Made by a program: the position numbers and the translations under genes
Assembly (NCBI GenBank): GCA_023392595.1
Contig: JAEVYU010000059.1
Span: forward strand, 1 to 64,000
From: Bacillota bacterium
Lineage (GTDB): Bacteria; Bacillota; UBA4882; UBA8346
Direction: 5' to 3'
Length of the DNA: 64,000 nucleotides
Notes under the pieces: model-generated
The model's input: only the letters and a program-made list of their open reading frames with translations
What the model was told of the DNA's origin: nothing
The model's database searches: none
Part shown: positions 18,262-27,338 of the stretch, piece by piece
How positions within the stretch are numbered: the first letter of the stretch is position 1
Layout of the letters: the number at the start of each line of letters is the position of its first letter

Positions 18262-18301
18262 GTGTCTCTGTGGCCTAAATGCTTTTTGGCCACAGAGACA
18301 C
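18262..18301. repeat. Inverted repeat of a dispersed 'cacagagacac' element
   Basis: Perfect 14-base arms GTGTCTCTGTGGCC and GGCCACAGAGACAC enclose 12 bases containing AAATGCTTTTT, followed by CGGAGACACAGAG. It sits between the kinase and regulator genes (18137-18381). Fragments of the same element (CCGTATCTCTG...GGCTAAAATGCTTTT) recur near 47391-47440 and 53785-53830. It is probably a non-coding dispersed repeat of this genome; as RNA it would fold into a strong hairpin within the kinase-regulator message. Confidence 0.65.
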
Positions 18302-18381
18302 GGAGACACAGAGAAAGAATTGAGGCAAAAAGTATTTTCTGAGTAGGAAAAACTAAAGGCTGTTAAAGAGGGTGTTTGATA

Positions 18382-19989
18382 ATGACCAGCTTGTTAATTG
18401 TTGAGGATGAGGAAGCGATTAAGCAAAAATTAATGGGCAATGTCTCCTGGCACGAGTATGGGTTCAAGCCGGTCCTGGGCGCTTCCAACGGGCTGGAGGC
18501 ACTGGCTATTTTGGAACAAACCCCCATTGATATCATGGTAACCGATATTCAAATGCCTAAAATGAATGGTATCGAATTGGTTAAAGAAGTTAAAAGGCGC
18601 AACAATTCGATGAAAATTATTGTAATATCGGGTTTTGCCGAGTTTGAATATGCGCAGGAGTCAATTAAACTGAACGTAGCCGATTATCTTTTGAAACCTT
18701 TCGCCAGCCGTAGACTATTGGAGATTGTGCTCAGGCTAAAGGAACAAAGGGACCAGGAACAGGCTGAAAAAACGGAACTACAAGAATTGCGCGATAATCT
18801 TCGCAGAAATATGGAGGCCTTACGGGAAAAATTTTTTTTGAATTTATTGAATCATAACATGGCCGGCATGGATATGGCGGCTGAATTAAGGTTCCTGGGT
18901 TTGGAACGTTTGGCTGATTTGCCCTATCAAGTGGCGGTCATTGAAATTCCGGAAGGACTTCTACGCGAGGTAACCGAGGAGGATAAATATCTTTTAAACT
19001 TGCAATTTATGAATCAGGCCAAAAGGTTGTTGGATGGCGGAGATTATCACTATTTCGCCATGAATCAATTGCGCAATCAAATGACGGTCATTTTCTTCGC
19101 GCCGGATGTGGAACTTCCGGTTCGTTTGGAAGAATATTTGACCCAATTACGGTTGGCCTTGAAACAATCGGTTACTATCGGCATAGGAGGAAAATATTGC
19201 GGCTTTCAAGATCTTTCCGCCTCATACAGGGAAGCGAAATTGGCCTCTCAATATCGCTACATCCATGGATTAAACCGGGTCTTTGCCATTCGGGATGTGA
19301 ATTTTGATAATCCCAATTATCATAAATATTATTATTATCTGCATCAAAACCGTATTTTCGATGATTTGAGAGTCGGCGCGTACTCAACAATTTGCGAAGA
19401 TATTAAAGCGTTCATTGAAGAAATGCGGACTTCGAATATGAACCCCGAGTCGCTGCGGATCATTGCCAGTAATTTGATTTTGCTGACGTATACTACAATG
19501 AATGAACTTGGATATAATTTAAACGAATTATTTGAGACAACCAGCCCCCATGCGCTTTCGCCATTACGGGATGTCAATAATACCGAAAGTTTGGATGAGT
19601 TGGAAAATTTTCTGGTGATTTTTTATGAAAAGATTAGTGCTTATGCCAGTCAAAAACGGAATTCCCTGAACCAAAATCTGGTGGATGAAGCACGGCGGCT
19701 GGTAGATGAGAATTATGCTTCGGATATTACTTTATCGGGAATGGCGGAGCGCTATAAAATCAGTCCGGGATATTTAAGTTTGCTTTTTTCAGAGCGAATG
19801 GGGAAAAATTTTATTGATTATCTAACCGAAAGAAGGATTAAAAAGGCTCAGGAATTGTTGAAACACACGGATATGAAAATCTATGAAATAGCATCGGCTG
19901 TGGGCTATAACGACTCTTATTATTTCAGCAACTGTTTTAAGAAGGTTGTGGGAGTCGCCCCCAGCGAATTCCGGGGGAATAACTTATAG
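18382..19989 (+). CDS. YesN-type response regulator with AraC DNA-binding domain
   Basis: A 535-residue regulator. Receiver domain at residues 1-120 with acidic pocket EDE (8-10) and phosphoacceptor Asp55 in MVTDIQMPKMNG, and KPF at the end of the domain. A middle region of about 290 residues of the type found in YesN proteins follows, then a C-terminal AraC double helix-turn-helix (about 435-530; SDITLSGMAERYKISPGYLSLLF and KIYEIASAVGYNDSYYFSN region). ATG at 18382 with GAGG ten bases upstream. Likely activates the ytfQ operon in response to the YesM-type kinase. Confidence 0.92.
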   Translation: MTSLLIVEDEEAIKQKLMGNVSWHEYGFKPVLGASNGLEALAILEQTPIDIMVTDIQMPKMNGIELVKEVKRRNNSMKIIVISGFAEFEYAQESIKLNVADYLLKPFASRRLLEIVLRLKEQRDQEQAEKTELQELRDNLRRNMEALREKFFLNLLNHNMAGMDMAAELRFLGLERLADLPYQVAVIEIPEGLLREVTEEDKYLLNLQFMNQAKRLLDGGDYHYFAMNQLRNQMTVIFFAPDVELPVRLEEYLTQLRLALKQSVTIGIGGKYCGFQDLSASYREAKLASQYRYIHGLNRVFAIRDVNFDNPNYHKYYYYLHQNRIFDDLRVGAYSTICEDIKAFIEEMRTSNMNPESLRIIASNLILLTYTTMNELGYNLNELFETTSPHALSPLRDVNNTESLDELENFLVIFYEKISAYASQKRNSLNQNLVDEARRLVDENYASDITLSGMAERYKISPGYLSLLFSERMGKNFIDYLTERRIKKAQELLKHTDMKIYEIASAVGYNDSYYFSNCFKKVVGVAPSEFRGNNL

Positions 19990-20084
19990 TTGGCTGGAAA
20001 AGTCTATAAAGGATATTTTATGGAATGAAGCGAATAGATTAAAAACGAGAATGAGCAGCAGTTTCTATGTGAAAGGGTGTTTTT

Positions 20085-23000
20085 ATGCCGAAATATCCGG
20101 ATATTAAAAAGATTCTAATCATTGGACCGGGACCGGTGACGATTGGCCAGTCTGGAGAATTTGACGATGCAATGTCCCAGGCCAGTATCGCTTTAAAACA
20201 GGAAGGTTTTCAAACCATCATTGTCAACAGTAATCCAGTCACATTATCCAGTGATATTGAGTCGGCGGATCGGGTTTACCTTGAGCCAATGACTTTGGAT
20301 AATCTTAAAAATATTATTATCCGGGAAAAGCCGGAAGCTATATTGCCAGCGTTTGGTGGGCAAAATGCCCTCAATTTGGCATATTTTTTAGCAAGGTCAG
20401 GCATTCTCGCCCAATATCAAATTCAGTTGCTGGGTGTCCCGGAAACTGTTATTGAAAAAACAGAAGACCGTTTGAAATTTAGGGAGTGGATGACTGAATT
20501 AGGCCTTAAACTCCCTGCCGGTGAAATTGCTATAACTCTAGGCGAAGGAATGGCCATTGGCCAAAAAATCGGATTCCCGGTGGCTCTCCGGGCTTCTTTG
20601 GCAGTAGAAGGCTCCGGAGTGATGATTGCCTATAATCAGGAAGAGTTGGAAGAATTTCTGGAGATGACTTTGGGTCTTTCCCCCATCCACCAGGTTTTGG
20701 TGGAGAAGGCTTTGGATGGATTCCATGAATTTGAGTTTGAACTTCTCCGGGATGGGGATGGTCAAACCCTGCTCGTCACTTCTTTGGAAAATATTGATCC
20801 GCTAGGCGTTCATACGGGGAATAGCGCGGTAGTCATTCCGGCGCAAGGCTTGAGCGCAGAGGAATATCAAAATCTAACCGAAGTTTGCCGGGAGATTGTT
20901 CGGGGATTGGGTGTTAGCGGCAGTGTCAACATTCAAATGGCCGTTAATTTAAACGATAAAACCATTTTCCCCATTGAAATCAATCCCAGGTTTACCAAGA
21001 GCACTGCGCTGGCAGCCAGAGCAACCGGATATCAAATTCCGGCAATAGCGGCCAGGTTGGCGGCAGGTTTTAGTTTGACGGATTTGGGATTGACGGGTAC
21101 GGGTTCCCTGGAGCGAACAATGGGGAAAACCGCCGGATATACGGCTGTGAAGTTGCCGTGCTTCGACTTTGATAAGTTTCCCGCAGCCGATTCAACATTG
21201 GGCACAACCTTAAAAGCCGCTGGGGAAGTCATGGCTTTTGGCTGCGATTTTAAGGAAGCTTTCCAAAAAGCTTTACGTTCGTTGCCGGAGGAACGATATG
21301 GACTTGGAGCCGATGGGAAAGATGTCGATGAATCAAAGTTAACTATCTGGGAACTCCAAGATAAGCTCAGTAATGCCAATCCGGAGCGTTGGTTTTATAC
21401 GCGTTATGCTTTAAGGCGGGGCATGTCGACCGGGGAATTACTGGACATCTCGAAATTGAGTCCTTGGTTTATTCATGAAGTTCAAGAGTTGGGAACTCTC
21501 GAAAAAAAATTGACGACCTATGCCCTATATAACTTAACAACGGAAGTATTATTGCAGGCTAAAAAGTGGGGTTTCTCCGATGTACAGTTAGCCTATCTTT
21601 TACGTACCACAGATGATGAGGTAAGGGAGACCAGACGCAAAAAGGAGATTGCATGTCATTACTTTCCCGTTGATTTGATAGGCGTCCAAGAAAAAGTCGC
21701 ACCCTATTATTTTTCTACTTATGACCAAGGGTGTCCGGTGGAAGTCCAACCAGGTTCGAAAATCTTATTGTTGGGAACCGGGGCCAACCGTATCACCCAA
21801 GGTACGGAGGATGATTATTCTTTGATCCATGCCGCCAAGGCCGTCCGGGAAAAGGGATATGCAAGCGTTATGATCAATTGCAACCCGGCTTCCAGTACCA
21901 CCGCTCCCCGGAATGTCGGCACGCTTTATTTTGAACCCCTCGTGAAAGAGGATATTTTGAATATAATGGATCAAGAAAAGTGCGCAGCGGCCATTTTACA
22001 ATTTAGTGGGAAAATCGCCTCTCAATTAGCAGCCCCGCTTCAAAAGGCCGGGCTCCAAATCTTGGGACCCTCCGGGGACAATCAAGACGGGATCCGGGAA
22101 ATTTTGAAAAAGAATCTGCCTGATCTGGGGTTATACTTGCCGGAGAGGGGAGCGGCTCCCGGTATAAAAGAAGGGATGGAGCTTGCAGGGAAGATGGGGT
22201 ACCCGGTCATCGTCCGCTCGGTCAATAAACCGCTGGAGGTTTGTTTTGATGGTGAGGATTTACGGAGCTCCATGGAAGGTCTTAAAGGCATTACTCAAAA
22301 CAATCCCGTAGGGATCGAAAAATACATTGATGACGGGATTGGCCTGTTGGTTCACTGTATGTTTGACGGGAATGACTTTGTGATCTGCGGAATCGCCGAG
22401 CAAATTGAGGAGGCCGGGATTCATCCTTCCGATTGCGCTTGCGCCATTCCGCCTTATTCCATCAATGGAGCGGTGATTTCCCAAATAAAGTCGCTAACGG
22501 GTTCGATCCTCAAAGCTTTGCAAGTGAAGGGATACTTCCATATCCAGTATGCCGTGAAACATGAGCGGATTTATTTATTGACTGTAAAATCCCAGGCGGA
22601 TTCGTTGTTGCCCTTTATTTGCAAGGCGACCGGGGTAGACTGGTCCGCTGCAGCCGTCAAAATTTTATTGGGTGATTCTATTAAGGCTCAGGGCTTAAGG
22701 GAACGGGTCTTGGGCCACACGGCGATCCGCGAGGCTGTCTTCTCGTTTGATAAGTTTCCGGGCGTCGATACCCTGCTGGGTCCATCCATGCGGTCCAGCG
22801 GTGAGGTGATGGGGATTGATCCCGATTTTGGAATGGCTTTTATTAAATCTCAATTGGCGGCCGGGGAGAGAATACCTGAAGCCGGAGCCATTTATGTGAG
22901 CATCCGGGATGAAGACCAGCGGAAATTTATGGCGATTGCCGGGCAGTTTATTGACTTGGGGTTCACGATAATGGCCGGGGAAGAAACGGCGGATTTTTTG

Positions 23001-23276
23001 AACCGTAATAATTTGCCGTGCCGGCCGGTGAATAGAGTCGGTCAAGGCAGGCCCAATATTATGGATAAAATTAAAAACGGGGAAGTTTGCTGGATTATCA
23101 GCATTAATTCGGGACGAAAAACCAGTCCGGCCGAAGCTCAAATTCGCAGCTCCGCTGTGGGACGGGGAATTCCGATCACTACGACGCTATCTGGCGCCCA
23201 GGCTCTTGTATTGGGGTTGCGGCAATATTCGAAAAATCAATGGAGCGTTAAATCTTTGCCGGAATATTATAAATAG
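20085..23276 (+). CDS. carB: CarB-like carbamoyl phosphate synthase large chain, second ATP-grasp half degenerate
   Basis: A 1063-residue protein collinear with CarB (E. coli 1073): N-terminal ATP-grasp (LIIGPGPVTIGQSGEFD; DPLGVHTGNS; metal ligands Glu298 and Asn300 in IEINPR), linker, second ATP-grasp (ILLLGTGANRITQGTEDDY; IEEAGIHPSD), and a C-terminal MGS-like allosteric domain (INSGRKTSP; ITTTLSGAQAL). In the second half the metal-binding stretch that reads EVNPR in CarB is TVKSQ here (residues 833-837), so Glu, Asn and Arg are all missing and the carbamate kinase site should be dead. No carA or pyrimidine/arginine gene is adjacent. It may be a divergent paralogue with a new role, or a regulator; a genuine CarAB elsewhere would be expected. 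Confidence 0.85.
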   Translation: MPKYPDIKKILIIGPGPVTIGQSGEFDDAMSQASIALKQEGFQTIIVNSNPVTLSSDIESADRVYLEPMTLDNLKNIIIREKPEAILPAFGGQNALNLAYFLARSGILAQYQIQLLGVPETVIEKTEDRLKFREWMTELGLKLPAGEIAITLGEGMAIGQKIGFPVALRASLAVEGSGVMIAYNQEELEEFLEMTLGLSPIHQVLVEKALDGFHEFEFELLRDGDGQTLLVTSLENIDPLGVHTGNSAVVIPAQGLSAEEYQNLTEVCREIVRGLGVSGSVNIQMAVNLNDKTIFPIEINPRFTKSTALAARATGYQIPAIAARLAAGFSLTDLGLTGTGSLERTMGKTAGYTAVKLPCFDFDKFPAADSTLGTTLKAAGEVMAFGCDFKEAFQKALRSLPEERYGLGADGKDVDESKLTIWELQDKLSNANPERWFYTRYALRRGMSTGELLDISKLSPWFIHEVQELGTLEKKLTTYALYNLTTEVLLQAKKWGFSDVQLAYLLRTTDDEVRETRRKKEIACHYFPVDLIGVQEKVAPYYFSTYDQGCPVEVQPGSKILLLGTGANRITQGTEDDYSLIHAAKAVREKGYASVMINCNPASSTTAPRNVGTLYFEPLVKEDILNIMDQEKCAAAILQFSGKIASQLAAPLQKAGLQILGPSGDNQDGIREILKKNLPDLGLYLPERGAAPGIKEGMELAGKMGYPVIVRSVNKPLEVCFDGEDLRSSMEGLKGITQNNPVGIEKYIDDGIGLLVHCMFDGNDFVICGIAEQIEEAGIHPSDCACAIPPYSINGAVISQIKSLTGSILKALQVKGYFHIQYAVKHERIYLLTVKSQADSLLPFICKATGVDWSAAAVKILLGDSIKAQGLRERVLGHTAIREAVFSFDKFPGVDTLLGPSMRSSGEVMGIDPDFGMAFIKSQLAAGERIPEAGAIYVSIRDEDQRKFMAIAGQFIDLGFTIMAGEETADFLNRNNLPCRPVNRVGQGRPNIMDKIKNGEVCWIISINSGRKTSPAEAQIRSSAVGRGIPITTTLSGAQALVLGLRQYSKNQWSVKSLPEYYK

Positions 23277-23296
23277 TTGCCTTATTATTCCTGCAC

Positions 23297-23325
23297 TTGA
23301 CACCTAAGGAGCGGTGTGTTAAAAT
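23297..23325 (+). promoter_or_regulatory. Promoter of the tRNA cluster
   Basis: TTGACA (23297-23302), 17-base spacer, TAAAAT (23320-23325). It lies between the CarB-like gene and the tRNA genes and is the only strong promoter match in that gap. Confidence 0.7.
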
Positions 23326-23379
23326 GATTTAGCGTTCCGAGAAATTGATTTCGGAATTTGTCCTATGGAGTTTTCTGTA

Positions 23380-23399
23380 GGAGTGTCCGAGTGGTTTAA
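23380..23399 (+). repeat. 5' fragment of a tRNA-Ser gene
   Basis: Twenty bases starting GGAGTGTCCGAGTGG are identical to positions 23425-23444 inside the complete tRNA-Ser(UGA) gene 45 bases downstream. Only the D-arm portion is present, followed by unrelated sequence. It is a duplication scar, such as is left by insertion or excision of an element using the tRNA gene, or a recombination product. Confidence 0.7.
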
Positions 23400-23421
23400 C
23401 CCCCTTTCGGAGATGTTCTCT

Positions 23422-23510
<89 letters not shown>

Positions 23511-23594
23511 ATAAAAAAGGAAAGAGCTAAAAGGGTAAAGGGTAAAACATGGAACTTATGAATTTTCTCTTTACACTTCACATTTTATCAACCT

Positions 23595-23686
23595 GGAGAG
23601 GTACCCAAGCCGGTTGAAGGGGATGGTTTGCTAAACCATTAGTAGGAGTAATCCTAGCGAGGGTTCGAATCCCTCCCTCTCCGCCA
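23595..23686 (+). tRNA. tRNA-Ser(GCU)
   Basis: Acceptor stem GGAGAGG pairs with CCTCTCC, encoded CCA, long variable arm (TAGTAGGAGTAATCCTAGC region), T-loop GGTTCGAATCC. Anticodon GCT at 23630-23632. Confidence 0.96.
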
Positions 23687-23720
23687 GAAATCAATAGCCG
23701 AAAGGCTTTGACATATATTT

Positions 23721-23796
23721 GCGCCTGTAGCTCAGCGGATAGAGTATTTGACTACGAATCAAAGGGCCGAAGGTTCAAGTCCTTCCAGGCGCACCA
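23721..23796 (+). tRNA. tRNA-Arg(ACG)
   Basis: Acceptor stem GCGCCTG pairs with CAGGCGC, encoded CCA, D-arm GCTCAGCGGATAGAGT, T-loop GGTTCAAGTCC. Anticodon ACG at 23754-23756; the first base is presumably deaminated to inosine. Confidence 0.96.
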
Positions 23797-23808
23797 TTTA
23801 GAAAGTTG

Positions 23809-23828
23809 AGGGCGAAAGCCCTTTTTTT
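23809..23828 (+). terminator. Rho-independent terminator of the tRNA cluster
   Basis: Stem AGGGC / GCCCT with a GAAA tetraloop followed by seven T, 13 bases behind tRNA-Arg. Confidence 0.85.
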
Positions 23829-23854
23829 ATTTTCTAAAAAAGGGTTGTTTCTAA

Positions 23855-23983
23855 GAATTAGTACTGGAATCAATCAAGAATTATGTTAAAGGGGATAATC
23901 GTAACTTGGCATTGCTTTCAGAACACTCCAAAATATGCCGGGTAGAAAAGATTTTAACCAAATACTTGGAGGTGTTGGTTTGA
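23855..23983 (+). pseudogene. AbiEi-type antitoxin, C-terminal remnant
   Basis: An open stretch of 42 codons with no start, reading LESIKNYVKGDNRNLALLS and ending KILTKYLEVLV. This is the usual C-terminal helical tail of AbiEi antitoxins of type IV toxin-antitoxin systems, and its stop overlaps the TTG start of the AbiEii remnant by four bases, the normal AbiE operon arrangement. Everything upstream is missing: the fragment begins right behind the tRNA terminator, so the 5' part was lost in a deletion ending at the tRNA cluster. Confidence 0.7.
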
Positions 23984-24653
23984 ATAAAGAGATTAAGGAT
24001 ATGTTGGCTTCAGTTCGTACCAGATTAACTGAGATTGCTAAAGATACGGCAGTAGTGCGGAATCTTGACAGTATAGTTTTAAATTATATGCAAGAGCGGT
24101 TTTTATACCGGCTTTCAGTTTCAGCCCATGTGGGCATTTTGTGCTTAAGGGCGGACTTTTTCTTTATAGTATTCATGGGTTTAAAGCACGCGACTTAGGA
24201 TATCGATTTTTTGGTGCGGCAATTTGCAAATGATATTGATAAGTTAAAAAAGATTTTTCAAGACATCGTAGCAATTGAATGCCCGGATGGAATTGAATTT
24301 AACGAAACAGTAGAAGTGAATGAAATTCAAAAAGATGGAGATTATGTCGGCAAGCGGGTAACTTTTCAAGGAAAGCTTGGCGTAATTCCTAAGACACTTC
24401 AAATTGGTATTGGCTTCGGGGATAAAATAATACCCCGGCCGTTACTGATGGATTATCCAACATTACTTGAAGGTGTACCGGGCAGTCTTTTTAACGTAGG
24501 ATGAAAGAAGTAAGAAATATTTCACTCCAAGATGTCCTTTTATTGATTGAGAGATTTATCAGTCCGGTATGGACCCCAATATGTATTGGTGATGATTTTA
24601 TTAAAACATGGGATCATAACCGATTGGAATGGATTCGCCGGTTGAATTATTAG
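23980..24653 (+). pseudogene. AbiEii-type nucleotidyltransferase toxin, decayed
   Basis: Remains of an AbiEii/AbiGii toxin in several frames. Start TTG at 23980 behind GGAGG; the first 50 residues (NKEIKDMLASVRTRL...MQERFLYRLS) are in frame. A shift near 24135 is needed to read FVLKGGLFLYSIHGFKARD, the toxin's nucleotide-binding region; back in the first frame a TAG at 24196 interrupts before DIDFLVRQF. Continuation to MDYPTLLEGVPG (about 24480) is followed by an apparent deletion to a C-terminal piece (LLLIERFISPVW, ending at the TAG at 24651). At least two frameshifts, one nonsense codon and a deletion make this a pseudogene. Confidence 0.8.
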
Positions 24654-24707
24654 AGACAGTTTTAAATATCATTTAAAACGGGTGTTAAATACATTCAGAA
24701 ATATTTT

Positions 24708-25205
24708 TTACCAACTATAACCGATCGTGAACCCTGCAACAGTTCCATCCTTCACCTTGTCGCGCGGAAAAAACACATTATAACCACCACTGAGGTCTAA
24801 AGTGAATCCATTATCGAATATCCTTTTGATACCAAACCTGGCTTGCAACTCATAAGAAGAGCCGTTGATAAAGTCAGTATCACCATTGGTTTCAAGTTGA
24901 TTATAACCGGCATCCACAGCCCAGTATGGGCCATCCAAAGCCTCCTTAAAATAATGAGCAGTACCCAATTGGACTGAATAACCGGAGACACTGGCATTAC
25001 CGTCATAAAGCACATTGGTGGAATAGTAGGTATAACCCAAACTGATGGTTTGTTGATCAGAAATGATTGTTTCATAACTGAAAGGATAAATTCCTTTGAT
25101 AAAACGGGGAAAGTCGACATAGATCGTGTTTTGGGCATCCATCGCCATGCTGGTTGCAGTGCAGATTAAAAGTAAAAGAATCACTATCATCAAAAATTTC
25201 TTCAT
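24708..25205 (-). CDS. Small outer-membrane beta-barrel protein
   Basis: A 165-residue protein with a Sec signal peptide (MKKFLMIVILLLLI..., cleavage near MAMDA) and a mature part of alternating hydrophobic/polar strands (TISLGYTYYS, SGYSVQLGTAHYF, YWAVDAGYNQL, TLDLSGGYNVF). It ends in GFTIGYSW: a C-terminal aromatic residue is the outer-membrane assembly signal read by BamA. About 140 mature residues would give an eight-stranded barrel. Ribosome binding site AAGGTG. It is a paralogue of the protein at 26763-27284 and of the pseudogene at 28120-28229. Function unknown. The 300 bases upstream (25206-25509) show no gene. Confidence 0.75.
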   Translation of the reverse strand: MKKFLMIVILLLLICTATSMAMDAQNTIYVDFPRFIKGIYPFSYETIISDQQTISLGYTYYSTNVLYDGNASVSGYSVQLGTAHYFKEALDGPYWAVDAGYNQLETNGDTDFINGSSYELQARFGIKRIFDNGFTLDLSGGYNVFFPRDKVKDGTVAGFTIGYSW

Positions 25206-25509
25206 TAAAATCACCTTTGTCTTGTTTAATCTCTAATTCGTAGTTTTTTTAACCTGAGAACGATTACGTCCGCAAACGGGGAAATTGAGGCCGTTACAGC
25301 TCGCCAACAGTAACCTTAACAAATCCCCTCCAAGCTCCAAATCACAATGTTTTTTATTGAAATTTAAATCAGATCCCTCTGATAAACGTAAGTAAATTCA
25401 TCATACATCCCCTCAGGGGTTCTCATCTATTGCCCAAATCCTCAAAAGCCATAGTTATGTTGTAACAATATTCATTATAAAACCGCCCTCTTGAATAAAC
25501 AGTTTAACC

Positions 25510-26685
25510 TCAATAAAGCAAAGACCCATCAATTACTGAATTTCTAACCTCCTTGATTCTTTGGTCAGCAATGTCAAGCTTTTTCTGATCAATGATTGAA
25601 ATTGTTTCTTCCGCAATCTTTTTGCAATTTCCACATTCACTACAATTTGTGGCGTTACAATCCCTATTTATAAACGATTGAATAAAGTCGCTTCCGAGCT
25701 TGCGATTGTCGAGGGAAAAAAGTTCTGGCAATGATGAAGAAAAAGCTTTCAAAAGCATCATTGCTTTAGCCGTATTTTCCGACTTTACTTTAATGGTAAT
25801 TGATTTCTTAATTTGTTCATCGGTCCGTTTGATATCCCAGGCTTGTCCCAGAAAATTTAGTAAATTACCATCGTATTTCCTTTCACTATAAGCCTTTACC
25901 CTCTCTTCTAATGCTTGGGTGGAGGAACTTCGTTCGATGATCTTCAACATATCAATGCCGATCTCTTCGTAGTACGGAACATCCTCCGGACGGATCCAAC
26001 GGATTTTAATGAGCTCTTCCCTATTCGACAACCGCTTTTGAAAGCAATATAAATTGTAGGCTTCGGTGAATATCGAATCTACTTCCCCGGCTGCTCCACT
26101 ATGGGCGGTACAATTTGCGTGAGAATGCATATTGGGGCAATTATAAATACAACCGACATTGGCAACTAGCACCAGCTTGCATTTTACGCTCTTCCGGATT
26201 GCGGCTAAAATTTTAAAGTTCCTGTTAATATGCTCGGATAGCATCAGCGCATCAACGCCCATGTCTTCAAAACGCTTTGCTTGGCATGGATTACTTACTT
26301 TTTGGTAAGTCGATACTTTGATCTTTAGTTGAGGAAAGTTTTTTTTAACGATTTCAATCAAGTTGGTGTTCGAGATGGTCAATGAATCAACCCCTAAACT
26401 GCATACCCATTCAAGATATCTCATAATATCCCGATATCCGCTGGCGGTCAATTCTTGGTTGGAAAGGCAGGCGGAATTGATATTATAATCAAAATTCAAG
26501 CCTCTGGTATGAACTTGTTGAATATATTCACGGATTTTATTTTCTTGAACATTTCGAGTTAGCAGCGAAGAACGTCCTCCGGAAATGAGCGTTTCCGGTA
26601 ATCCTCCGAATAATGACTTAACCTCCGGATAATCAATCCGGTTAATCAACTCCGGGTCCCAGTTGCAGGCGACAGTATATTCCAT
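25510..26685 (-). CDS. U32-family Fe-S protein
   Basis: A 391-residue member of the U32 'peptidase' family. Better studied relatives (UbiU/UbiV, RlhA, TrhP) use a four-Cys Fe-S site in oxygen-independent hydroxylation rather than proteolysis. Here a Cys cluster is visible in VGCIYNCPNMHSHANC (about residues 175-195), after TIM-barrel-like strands, and an extra C-terminal ferredoxin-like cluster in CNATNCSECGNC (about 345-356). Start at 26685 behind GGGAGG. It lies between two genes for small outer-membrane barrels and 2 kb from a SPASM radical SAM cluster; a role in modifying a peptide or a barrel is possible but unproven. Confidence 0.7.
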   Translation of the reverse strand: MEYTVACNWDPELINRIDYPEVKSLFGGLPETLISGGRSSLLTRNVQENKIREYIQQVHTRGLNFDYNINSACLSNQELTASGYRDIMRYLEWVCSLGVDSLTISNTNLIEIVKKNFPQLKIKVSTYQKVSNPCQAKRFEDMGVDALMLSEHINRNFKILAAIRKSVKCKLVLVANVGCIYNCPNMHSHANCTAHSGAAGEVDSIFTEAYNLYCFQKRLSNREELIKIRWIRPEDVPYYEEIGIDMLKIIERSSSTQALEERVKAYSERKYDGNLLNFLGQAWDIKRTDEQIKKSITIKVKSENTAKAMMLLKAFSSSLPELFSLDNRKLGSDFIQSFINRDCNATNCSECGNCKKIAEETISIIDQKKLDIADQRIKEVRNSVIDGSLLY

Positions 26686-26762
26686 CTTAAACCTCCCGCC
26701 AATCACAAAATGTTAAGTACAGTTGAAAAAAATACGAATTGTTCTGGTAAAAATATTGAATA

Positions 26763-27284
26763 TTACCAACTATAGCCAGTAGTATATTCAAATCCTTTTG
26801 TATGCAAACATTGATCTTTATTTAGATCCAAACCAACTCGTAGACCAAAGCCCAGAGTAAATCCATTTTCAAAAACCTTAGTGTAACCTAAACTGCTATA
26901 TATTGCATAAGAAATACCCCTTAACCAATTAAGAGCCTGATCGTTGGGACTTGAATTTTTGATACTCAAATAACTGATACCATATGTCCAATATAGACCC
27001 TCGTAACCTTGGTGAAAATAATTAGTAATACCTAAATCAATCCCATAACCAGACTCGTTACCTGGCTTGTTATTATATATATTATAAAATACATTGGAAG
27101 AATAATGAGTAAAACCAAAATTTATGGTTTGATGGTCCGAAATGGCAGTATTATAACCGATAGGAGTTTCTCCTAAAATAAAGCCGGGAAGGTCAAACGT
27201 TATAGTATTTCCCTCAGCCATAACCGTACTGGATACAGTCCCAATTAAAAGCAGCAGAATAGCAATAGTCAAAGAATATTTCAT
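26763..27284 (-). CDS. Small outer-membrane beta-barrel protein
   Basis: A 173-residue paralogue of the barrel at 24708-25205, with signal peptide MKYSLTIAILLLLIG, matching landmarks (ISDHQTINFGFTHYSSNVFYN; VFENGFTLGFG) and the same terminal GYSW. The leader region (CAAAGGTGAT ahead of the start) is also shared with the paralogue, so the two arose by duplication including the ribosome binding site. No domain of known function is recognised. Confidence 0.75.
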   Translation of the reverse strand: MKYSLTIAILLLLIGTVSSTVMAEGNTITFDLPGFILGETPIGYNTAISDHQTINFGFTHYSSNVFYNIYNNKPGNESGYGIDLGITNYFHQGYEGLYWTYGISYLSIKNSSPNDQALNWLRGISYAIYSSLGYTKVFENGFTLGFGLRVGLDLNKDQCLHTKGFEYTTGYSW

Positions 27285-27338
27285 ATGTATCACCTTTGTA
27301 TTTTATTTATTACTGCAAAATATCAAGACGCAATAATT

